Shown here: one piece after another, positions 48,004-60,200 of the stretch
Position numbering within the stretch: position 1 is the first letter of the stretch
Layout of the letters: each line of letters starts with the position of its first letter
Origin: Blastomussa wellsi
Lineage: Eukaryota; Cnidaria; Anthozoa; Scleractinia; Plerogyridae
Direction of reading: 5' to 3'
NCBI GenBank assembly: GCA_947652115.1
Contig: OX393567.1
Coordinates: 2,478,952-2,542,951 of the forward strand
DNA length: 64,000 nucleotides
Program-made: the position numbers and the translations under genes
The notes under the pieces: generated by a model
What the model was told of the DNA's origin: nothing
What the model saw: the letters and a program-made list of their open reading frames with translations, nothing else
The model's database searches: none

Positions 48004-48348
48004 CTACATAGATTTTTACCTGTTCAAGGTAGCCATTTAGTAATTTCGGGAAGAACCTGAATAAAGTTTGTTCAACCATGTCAGGCATAAGAACACAAAG
48101 CTTTCAGCTACTTTTTATCAAATTTTAATTTTATTATTGTTGCCACTGGCATTCCATTTTTTTGTTTTATATAACAAAACACAACAAATCTTTGTCAATT
48201 ATGTAATATCTACAACGCTTACAAAATGCACCAAAACATTTGCATACCCAAAAAAATAGTTCATACAATTGCACATTATGTAGCAAATCTCTTCTGATAA
48301 ACAGTTGCAAAACCAATTTGAAAACGGTTTCAATAAATATTCTCAGTA

Positions 48349-48354
48349 TTTATT
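48349..48354 (-). terminator. Candidate poly(A) signal for PHF21A
   Basis: TTTATT on the plus strand (AATAAA on the coding strand), about 20 bases past the PHF21A stop. This is unusually close, so a later site may be used. Confidence 0.35.
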
Positions 48355-48374
48355 CCAGGAAAAATAATTGGTTG

Positions 48375-51300
48375 TCATAAGCTCTGCACCAGCTCAATAA
48401 ACTTAATTAATCTATCTACAGAATTCTGTGCTGATTTGTTGCTGGCTGATAGTTCACTCTTTGCTTGCATCTGCTCCTGGAAAGGTAGAGAAAAAAACAG
48501 TTAAGCTAAAATCAGACAGTCATCAGAGAGGGAGGCAGAGGCCGGGAGTGTATGTTGGAAAAATGCACTCTTGCAAAATACAGACTTTTGTTTCAAAAGA
48601 CAGAACCAGGGTACAAGGAAGCTTGATTCTCCAACTTCCCCTCGGGCAAGCTGTAGCCAGGATGCACTAGCCCGGAGGTCATTTTCACTTGCCCGAAAAA
48701 ATTCTCAGAAGTGTGATGTATAAATTAATTTGTGAAAACTTTCGCTTGCCCGCCAGGCAAGTGAAGTATAAAATCCACTAGCCCATTGGCAAAACCACTA
48801 GCCCCGGGATATAGGACACTTCACTTCCTTGTACGCTGATATAACACTTTACTTATTTGGATTGTTAATTTTGTGCATTCAGGAACTATCTAGAAACTTC
48901 CAGAAGTCTTACTGTACCAGTTTTGTAGGTTGCGAAGCAAGTCCCTCATCAGCTTTTTGTAATTGTGTCAGATTAAAAACTTTCGGCTTGACCATTTGCT
49001 AGCTTGTTGTTGGTGATTTCTTGTCAACGGTGGGGCGGTTTTAGCGTGGTTTTCAACAATGTATGGGGGTAACCAGGAAAAATCACCAAAGTTTAGCAAA
49101 ACTGCTTATAATATTTTGCAACAGAAATGAAACAAGGATACAGACCCACTGCCCCCACCCTTTATGAGTAGGATTCTTAAAGTGCACCTAACCCCAAATA
49201 TTTTTTCACTAAAAAAAACCTTTGTACCAGTTCAAAACGTATTGCACCTTTCGTTTCTCCGTTTCACCAAATTCTGACTATTTACAACATTCAAAAGTTA
49301 CGAAAAACTGTGCATCATTTGTTCCACGACCGAGTCATAAGGGGCTTGAGTCTATTCCTGATATGATGTCACAAACTGATTTGCATCGCATCAAGTCTTT
49401 GTAAAAATGCATGCAAATCAGTTTGTGACGTCATATCAGGAATAGACCCAAGCCCCTTATGACTCAGTCATGGAACAAGTGATGCACAAGTTTTTCGTAA
49501 CATTTGAATGCTATAAATAGTCAGAATCTTGAATGGTGGGATCAAGCCTGGGTAGCCCAGATAACATGATGTGCATCCTAAACCACTTGTTCTGCATTAT
49601 TCAGGTCCTGTTGAAAGCTCAGAACTTTTTCTGAGCAGAGATCATACTGCAGACCATCTTGAACTTACCATTATCGCATTGCTAAGCTGTTTTGCTTTTG
49701 CCTCTAATTCAACTCTCTCTGCTTTTAATTCTTCGCTTCTCCTCAGAAGTTTATTCTTTTCCTCCTCTTTTGCTAATAAGGAACAAGGAAAATACTTATA
49801 TTAAGAAAAATAATTTGTCAGGCGAAGTCAAAAGAATCAATAGCAACTACATGTATATAAAGAAATTTCTCAAACCTGTCTTGTGTGCCAGATATGAATG
49901 TACAACAGCCAAAGTCCCAGGCCAAGGCATTGGGTCATCCTCTGCTACTTTCTCCTGCAATAAACAGAAATTAAAGCAAAATGTATAACATTGAACGAAT
50001 CTCAATATGACTAACACTTATAATGAACACATTTCGGATATTCCCAATCCCAAGACACCTTTTCAGGGCTGCAAGTAAATTTTTCCCCATGAAAGGACAT
50101 CCAACAAAGTTAAGACATTATTGTGATCATACAAAACTGTAGAGGGGTCGGACGTCACGTATCATGCAAATTGTAGAGGTAAAACAAGGTGTTTGATACC
50201 TTGGCTGTGCAACCACAGTTGGGAGTTCATCCGACACTGGTAAATTTTGGTCGCCATTGTCTGATGTTTGACTGTTATTTGCAGCCCTCAGCATGCCTCT
50301 TTATATTGAAATTTCACTGTTCTTTCATTAAAATTAATTTTTCTCAAAAGCAGATCTTACCTTACACTTTGGACAGAGCCACATACCAGGAGGAACAGTC
50401 GTGAGAGGAGGATCTAGACAGCTCATGTGATACACTAAATTACATGTGTCGCAGAGCAGAAGCTCGCCACTCTCTTTACAAATGGTGCAAACTTCATCAT
50501 GATTATCATCCTACCAATAAACAAATGGTGACGAGTGAAATTAGTAAATAATTTCAGACGCGTTTTGACAAAGTGCAAGTGAAATTATTTCCTAATTTCA
50601 CACGTATACAATTTAATTACCTTTAAATATCATAGGTGACAAATAGCGCTCTCAATCGTGGGTTTTTGACTTGATTATTGTGTAGAGAACATTCGCGGCA
50701 GACATTGCCATCAAATTTTATAGTTTCACATGTGAAATTACAAATTAATGTCGAAATTTCGCACAAATTAAGGAATAATTTGTCACCCATGATATTATCA
50801 GGCTAAACCGATGGGAGGGTAATGTACTGTGTTCTTGGGCAATGTTCACACTTTACATATACATGTACTCTCATATTGCCTCTCTCCACACAGGTGTATT
50901 AATGGGTACGCTGGCAAATTTCTTGCTGGAGGTAACAAATTCTAGTATCTCTTATTCCTAGTTAATTAATGCTATTGAACCTGGGACTAAGCTGTGGCTA
51001 AGGAACCACTAGGCTCAAATGTGGAATATCAGACCATTTCAGAAACACGTGCATATCTATGCTTAAGATACATCTTATGTGGTAAAGCTGATGAAGTCAA
51101 ACTATACATTACCTCGTCTACAGGCGAGTCAGCTGATATAACTCGTTTGTACTTGAATTTCTTGTGCTTCCCATTTTCTACATAGCCTCCAATACCATTC
51201 GGAACAGGTGAAGTAGGTTTTGGGGAGTTGGGTGCACTGTTGAACTTGGGTGGACGACCTCTGCCTCTTTTCACTGGTAACATAGTTATCTTTTTTATTC

Positions 51301-52955
51301 TCTTTGGCTTCAAAAGAAAAATATATCATGCATTATATAGCTTGAGAGACCGATTTGCACATGCAAGACTTTAGAAAAGAAACCTTTGTAGAGATAACAC
51401 TTAAATTTTTGAACCATCCAAACAGGAGTCAAACTTGAGACTTCATATCATTGTCAGTAGGACACAATAATAGTACTGAGCTACGAGAGAAAGGGTTAAC
51501 ATTATTAGTCCAAGGGTTTACCGGTACACAACAGATCAGGACAGAACTGCAACAGTCCAAGTCATGCTAGTCATTCAAGACTGTTAGTATACAAATGCTT
51601 TACCAGGACATAAAGTAAAAATTGTAACCCATAATCACTAGATCGTTAATTAATAGACCAATTTATCAACAGGTTTTAATCACTACAACTATATTCCCAT
51701 TATTTCACAACCTCAAGATAGAAATTCAATGATAAACTGCTAAACTGATAAGCTCACCTCTGGGTCAATATCCAAGGCATTTTGCGGAGAAATACAAGTA
51801 CTCCTTCTTTTGCGCTCTTGTCTCTTGAGCTGAATTTCTGTTGGCGAAAAAAGAAAAAAAATCTTAATCAGTGATCGTCTATGACTTGTACTTGACGTTT
51901 TCAATAGATCTCTGTGTATAACTATAATAATTATTTGTATTAATCACCTCAGTCTGTGATCACACAACTCTGACACAGGTGAGGAAAGGTGAGACAATAA
52001 TTCAACAAGTGCAACATGACAGTCCCACAACATTTAAATCTCTTGCTTGAAGCCCTTATTAGTTATTTTAAGTTAAATTGGCTCATGTGGCTCACATTTC
52101 ACAGTATAGAACATAATTTCCATTTTCAAAACATGGATGGAATACTAAAAGCAATATAATAATTTAACCCTGATGAAATCGTTGTGTTAAAGTGCCACAT
52201 GAACTAACTAACTTACTAACTAGCCATATAGGTACATTATATGATTTGAAAAATTGGCCAACCTCTATCAATTTGTTTGAGGTGAAAATCAAATTAATCA
52301 AACAATTTCTTGACCAAATGTTGAGTTCAGGTCTTGACTCTTTAACCAAATAATTACTCTCAAGCTACAGAATAATTATCAGCATTACGTATGCTTGATT
52401 TCTACTGAGGTATTTGAAGAGACCCAAAGAACCAATGGCTGATGATTCATTCAAGTATCAAATTACAAGATGTGTATCATTTCCTTGTTGTCAGCAAGAT
52501 TGACAATGCAAAGGAAGTCACTGCACACAATAAAAGTGCTAATATCACCAAGGTTATACGCTACATAGTCACGCATCATTCATTCGAATCCACTGATGTC
52601 TGCATATTTAGTTTTTAGCAGTTGCAATGTAACCATAACATCAATAATTATTCAAGACATCAAGATTATTTATATGAATTATACGACATGAAACATACAT
52701 AAATACTACAGAATGAAACAATAAACAGTAAAAATAGATACAGCCACATTAAATGACTGTACACCTACTGCTAATTATGTTTTAGACCCAGACAAAATAA
52801 TAAATCTTTAATATTGGTATGTCATTTTAAGAATAGCTAAAAACAGTGCACATTGTTAAAGTAGCAAACAGCCAAAATTAATGCTGAGATCTCAAAAACC
52901 ACTATCAATTTGATAAAAACTAAAGTACATGTACTACACTAAAACAAATGAATAG

Positions 52956-53000
<45 letters not shown>

Positions 53001-54237
53001 GTATAAAAATATAATTTGGTTTTATCAACTGGGATGATAATGTCAATTGGCCACCGTAAAGAGATTCAAGAGCTGACGTTTCGAGCGTTAGCCCTTCGTC
53101 AGGGCCCATCCTCGCTGATCTAACCCTTGAAGGCCTAACAGTGCCACTAAATTAATGAAATATTGCCATTAAGAAAGCTGGTCAACAACTGGTTAATTTA
53201 TTGGAATTTCTGAAGCCAGTATGATCTTTACCGGGCTTGAAATTAAGAAAATTCTTTGGTTCCCATTTGGTGACTGAGCGGTAAATCTTAGTTGCCAATT
53301 TAAAATTTTCAGTCGCCAGATTACAAAATCAAAGGGGGAGTACAGGGCTCGAAAAATATTTTAATTCCACCTTGCCCATTGGGCAAGTAACCCTCAAATT
53401 TTGCTTGCCCGGAGCACTTCCCTGCTTGCCCACGTTTTCAAACTCATTAATAATTCATGAATCCAAGAATGGAAGTCAAACTACAGGCGTGTTTTAATGT
53501 AATAAACCCATCTTGAATGTAGTCCTCTTAGTGCTGATCACTTTCATGTTTACGCCGGTGAGAGCATGTATTTTCATTTGGGTGAATGAAAAATAGTTTC
53601 AGTCGAAGGAAAACGTCTTCGTTTGAAAGAAACACTATTCTAAGTCATCTTCAGGAACTCTGAAAGTATTTTGATGACTTACTTATACATTTCTTTTTAA
53701 TAATATAACACTTTTCATTTCGCGTGGCGGCGCCCAACTTGCATGTTTCGCCGAAAACAGAAATTTACCTGGATTTCAGCATCAAAAATGCTGCCTTCGT
53801 TTTCGCGGTAGAAATATGCGACTTCTTAGTTTTCACATACAGTTTCTTCTGTTTTAATTAATATATCGTTGTTGAGTTAATTGTTTTACAGAGAAACTGA
53901 AAAATGCTCGTAGAAAATTGCTAAAATTAAGAAATAAACACAGCGTTTTCGTTCCCAATGCGGCTATTTTTATCTTGGAAAGAAATTTGATCAGGGCAGA
54001 TTTTGATCACGTGCTAGGCAACCACTTCTGAGCCGTGAGCGTACGCCACGCAATCAACAAAACAACGCTATAAATTGTAATTTTCGTCAAGCTTCATCTA
54101 AACACTTGATTTATACCCTTGAGCCTAAAGCTTACCTTTTCTTTGCAAAATCGTTATCAAAAATTTAGTCGGCGAACGGCTTGCCTGGGTCCTTGCCTGT
54201 CGGGCAAGGAAGGAGAGAAAGTTACTTGCCCGAAGGG

Positions 54238-54272
<35 letters not shown>

Positions 54273-57200
54273 TTTTCGAGCCCTGGAGTAGTTTAAAACG
54301 TCATTTGTATGAATTTTATTGAAAGAAGAACGCCATTTCAAAAGAAAAGCAAAATTCTTACCACAAGGTGTAAAAACACAATTTTTTTGGCCACTAACGT
54401 TTTAGCTAATGTATGCTAATGTAACGCAAGGAATCAACATGGCGGATAGCCATGCATTACGAGAGACACAGTTTGTAGGCATACATGACGTATACAAGGT
54501 TTGCAATGAATTAAAGGGCGATTTCAAACTTGAAGTTTTTTATACGATGCGAGAGCAGGTGATCAATGCAAGAGAATATTTTGCAGCAAAGCAAAATGAT
54601 TGATTGTCTTTTCTTAATTCGACGTCTTTCACTATAATTTTCTGGAAGGAGACAATGTTTCAGAAAAGGCCATGATACAAAGAAAGCTAGTCACCATTGT
54701 GGCGACTAAACCAGAACTTCTAACGGATGAAATTTTAGTTGCATTGGCGACCGTATTGGTCGCAGTTTCGAGCCCTGCTTTAAAGTCCTGAGCTTTTCCT
54801 TCCACCTGCATGGCTTGCAACATATCTCAACAAGTTAAGAAATGGAATGGCTCCTTCTAACAAAAGAAAATTACTTCACTTTTTGTACACTTTTTTCCTA
54901 ATTTATATTTTACAGTTAACATACATTATGGAGTCATTTGGAAAAACGTGCTTTAACTTACAACAATTCCATACATTACAGACTAAGCCCCATTATTACA
55001 TATATGCAAAGACAGGTCTGAATCCGGTGTAAAAATGTATCGCTGATGAACAATGTGGCTAAATTTTGTATTAATTTATAGCTCTTACCAATTAGTGTCT
55101 GTGGTGTAATTAGCCCTAAAGCAGCCATGAATTCCATTTTCTAAAGAGTAAGAAAAATAATATTGAGAATGATTCAATGTGTCAAGAAAACAAGAAACAG
55201 TTGAACAACAGTTAAAAACAGGTAACAACAAATTGCTGGGGCACTGTGAAAAATAATATTCCTGTGCAAAAGCCGCCTAGTAACGTTTTTGTAAAATCCT
55301 TTTCCAACACAAATAATTAAATTTTGTTATTTTCCAGGCTTGAAAAATGTAGTTTTAACACCTTCGTTGCAAGTGACCCTGCGAATGCCAGAAATGCCCG
55401 AACAACAACCCAGAGCTGCAGCATAACGATATCAAATGCTAAAGGCCCTTCAGCACACCACAAAGTGGCCCACTAAAAATAATGCTAACACCACACCAAC
55501 CACTGAGCAAACTTGCTCCTAGTCGTCCACTACATAAAGTTACATTTTACTTTATTTAAATTTCCATGACTATCCAGGTTTTCCATTCACCTGTAAAAAC
55601 CCTGTAATAAGTGTGTGTGTCGAAACGTCACATTAAATTTATAACATCACTTTAATTTGTACCTTGGGTTCAAAAACCTTTTCTGTAGGTTTGCCAACCT
55701 CTTGCAGTGGAAAACTGCTGTTTTGAGAGGCAGGACGCGGCAGTATTGGTTGCAGATGATGAGAAGTAAATGTCCGTCCACTATACTTAAAGGCACTGTT
55801 TCGAGCTTTGTTATTCTGTTGGTAGTGCATGGGAATATTGATAGGACTTGTTATCGAAGACTGGGTGTGGACAGGAGAAAATACAGTACCCATTTGTAAG
55901 GCCGGTGCAGTGCTGTGACCTGCGAACTCAATTTTTCCATGCTGTAGTAAAATAAATAAATAAAGGGACAATGAATAAAATTATTCAATGAATACATTAC
56001 ATAAAACTAGAATTAAAGATAGAAACTACCAGTTGACAGTTACTTGAGTTTCACGCATGAAGCAATCATTAGACTGTGCCTATTTAAAACCTTTTACACT
56101 TTTCTTTGTTTAAAGTGCTACTATGATGAAATTTGAATGTCTCCAACTAAGCCATATTAAAGCATTAAACAGTAGTCTGCATAACAAGAAAATTGCCGCT
56201 CACTTTTTTCAAATATCTTTTTTCGTAAAAGAGATATTCAAGTTTTTAAAATATGCAAATTAGCTAATTGATGATGTCATAGACTCAACCAAATTTTAAT
56301 CAAGTAAATGAAGTAAAAATATCTCACCCAGTTTGTATCAGAAATGTTTGATTCTTTGCATCATGACTCTACTAGGTGAGTTGTACAATAAAAAAATTAT
56401 GTTACCATGGCAACATGCTGGGTCCCAGACCTCCCCAATGTTAAAGGCTATTCTGGCCATTTGTGGCCGTCAATTTTGACATTTCTCAATGACTCCGGGT
56501 CTACATGATTTCAAGAGCATATTTATATGCTAGGTGGGTTCTTTGGCCTGGTTTAATTTTTCTGGGCTATAAATCACTCAAATACGCCACAAGCTAGAGT
56601 TTGCACAATTTCTACAACATTTCATAAAAGAAATAAAGAACTTGCAATTGCACATTGTTAAGTAAATATAATCAGAGCACTTGAGAAGTACAAGAAGAAC
56701 CCAGCCACGCTTCGTGCTTCTCTATGTACTTACCGGTATCTCGCGTTCTTAAAAATTCCTACACACTTAATTATATATAACTCAACAATGCACTTGGGCA
56801 TGTTTTTTGTTCCACCTTTATAAGGAATGTTGAACTTATTACCATGTGCAAGTTAAGTCATCAGCAATTCTACTGTGAAATTAAAGTGTACTTAACACCA
56901 AATCAATTTTTTCGCTAAAATACACCTTTGCACCAGTTCAAAACGAATTTCACCTTTCGTTTCTCCTTTTCATCAAATTCTGGCTATTTATAGCATTTAA
57001 AAGTTACGAAAAACTGTTCATCATTCGTTCCACGACCAAGTCAGAGGGGCATGGGTCTATTCTTGATTTGAAGTCACAAATTGATTAGCATGCATGTTTA
57101 CAAAGACTTGATGCGATGCAAATCAATTTGTGACGTCAAATCAAGAATAGTCCAACACCCCTTCTGGCTCGGTTGTGGAACAAATGATGAACGTTTTCCT

Positions 57201-60200
57201 AATGCTATAAATAGCCAGAATTTGGTGAAAAGGAGAAACGAAAGGTGCAATGCATTTCGAACTGGTATAAGGTGTTTTTTAGCGAAAAAATATTTTGGTG
57301 TTAGGTGCACTTTAAGCATTTAAATCAATCTGCAACAATCTTCTGGCTACAATAACATGATCTATGAAATACCTGTGGAGAAACAATAACAACTGGAGGC
57401 GGTTTGGGTTTCAGTCTTGGTAACTGGATTGGCAGAGGCTTTTGAGGAGGAGGAACCTTTATGGGTTTAACATCCATAGGTTCTGACTTGATTGACAGTT
57501 CCATTTTGGTTGATGGCTCTAATCTGACCAGTGGTTTATTTGTTGGAAATATACCTTCCTTGTTGTCATATGATGTTATGTTGTTCGAATGGTTGTCACT
57601 AAGGGGTGACTTGATATTATTTTCCTGGAAATAAGAGTTATAAAAGGACTGAACCCTGATTTATAAGACTGTCGTTCATCAAGAAAACTTAAGGTATCGA
57701 AGATCAAGACATTATTTCCTGAAGCCAACAAGACCCATCAAGAATTTGGCTAGTTTAATTTGTAACTTTTAAAACACAAACCAGAAAACCACATGCATGG
57801 ATCCATCTCCTGTACAGGTTAAAAAAAATGAACGAAGAAGGGAAAACAATTCTTCCAAGTAATATGTGGAAGTTGTGAGTGGCACGTGACAAAGTTTTGG
57901 TCAAATTTCACATGTCTCGCAGTCTCATTTTTTTGTGGATCCAAATGTCTATAGTCTACAGTGGACCCTGATCTTTCAAACCTCCAAAGGAAAGAAAAAT
58001 TGGTTCAAAAAATTGGGTAGTTTGAGAAACAAGGGGTAAAATTACAGTGTTTGAATTATATTTCATGGATCCAGCCGTCTTGGGAATCGTGCTTCCTGCC
58101 TTCTATACACCTCCCATCCCTTAATCTCCCTGGTTCCCACCCCCTGTCCCCCCCCCCCCAGATAGGATGAAAATGATAGTCACTGCAATGCTCTAAAATT
58201 TCTAAACTTCCATGGATGAATACTTTAAAATTAATTTCTTGTGCTTTTGCCACCAAAATCACAACATTCTTAGGACTGTTTAATTTTTAACACCACTATA
58301 GTTCTATACCTCGCCTCTAAACTCGGTCTTGTTCATCAGTTCTTGTCTCAACTGTTTTACGACATGACTCTGCAAATAAAGTCCATAAAAACATTTTATT
58401 TCCTTAAAAAAAACAGAGACAACTTTAATATCAAAGCTGCAATACAATAGTTTTAAACTTTTTTACCAAATCAATGTAGAAATTACATGTACAATAAATC
58501 AAGTGTATCACATATAAATTACCGGAATGTAACCTCTTTTCTGCATTTATCTTCAAGCAATATTTTTGACAGTTAGTAGCAGTAATTTTAATTCTGTGCC
58601 TTACATGTATGTACAAACCTCATGAGGTCCTTCTTGTAAATGTTATAAGTTTTTTAAAAAAAAAAAAATACTTCAGGGTTTTCAATAATTTTTGTAACAA
58701 GTGCCTACAGATAGTAGAATAGGCAGTTGGGATGACAAAAGGGGGCTTGCACGTTTTCCCCAAGGGGATCTGGGGGCATGCAACGCAGAAAATTTTGAAA
58801 TCTAGAAGCTCAGAAATGCAATTTCCAGCACCCTTGGCATCACAAAGGCAGAGGTGAGAGGCCTTATAAGGGGCGGTGGACCGCCAGTAACTGGCTTTTA
58901 TTGAAACCACCGATACTTAAATAAGAAAGAAAGCAATAAGAAAGCAATATAAACAATAAACAGAAATAAATGTATATGAAGTGACTAAAGAAACATAATG
59001 ATGAGAAACCTACGTAAAGAGAACAAAAATATGGAGTATTCTTCAAAAAGCATTTTAAAGGAAGTTATACAATGTAGGTTTTAGGCTCGTAAGTGTTGTG
59101 TGTAAATAAAAAAATGCTTTTCTTTAAAAAAAAAATAGAGTTGAACAGTTCTGCTAACAAGCAGAGCCAGAGCCAGTAAAAATAATAATTGAGACTGTTT
59201 TCTTAGGAACCATATGGCAACTAGCTGATTAAACAAATTTGCAACCAGTGTAGGAAATACGGCTTTGAAGACTAACAACATTGCTTGTTCAGTGACTTGT
59301 GAGTGGGTTTAGCAAAGAAATACCCATCCTTCTTCAAGCTAATGCATGTACATCCACAATTAATAAGTTTACTCTGGGGTTAGTCAATATGGAATCGTCT
59401 GTTCATGTATTGATCAGTATAACAGAGTGGTAACTAAACTACACACGTGCACACTATTCAAATCTACAATGTTGGATAAATGAAACGAAAAATTATGACC
59501 ACCCCTCCCCCCATTTAAATGATGGAAGAAAGGGTGCATTTTGGTTTTAGTGCAAATTCACCAATGATTCAGGGAGAGGGGGTCCCATTTCTCTTTATTC
59601 TGCCCAAAATTGTAGCTCCCTTCATTCCTAACAGATGCTGAAATCTTTTCCCTTTCTCTCACTTTTTAAAGTAAGCTCTAATTTAAGCTTGATCTACTTT
59701 TATTTTGAATTGCTTTAATAGGGCGATAATGCATTCGATTTGAAATTCCAAGTTAAAAAAACTTGACAAAATCTTCAGAGGAAAATTCCCAAAGCCTCAT
59801 TTAAAATCAAGATTGTGGATGGCTACCGTAACGCTATTCAGAAATCTGTGCTATAAAATAACTGCCAGTTTAACTAATATATAAGTGCAAGACAAGGTGT
59901 AAGATACAAAAGGTCAATAGAATGTATTCAGAAGGAAAATAACTATTGGTATTTCACTTTTGAATTAAAACTCCGCGATCCATTGGAACATATTTCAAAA
60001 CATCGCTCAATCAATACTTTTGACACTACGCAGATACGAAAGTATTAAAATGTGTGATCTCACTTCCGTTGTAGAAAGCTATCAATTTCGAAGAAAACGG
60101 TGAAATCTTACCTACGGAAAGAAACGCTCATTGAAACTTTCGATTTTAGCATTCGCCGGCTGTGCTTTTTTAGGATCGCAAATTTCACGGCAGAACAGTC

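Noticed and set aside
49692..49988. Plus-strand ORFs across PHF21A exons 11 and 12
   Set aside because: They are antisense shadows of verified minus-strand exons.
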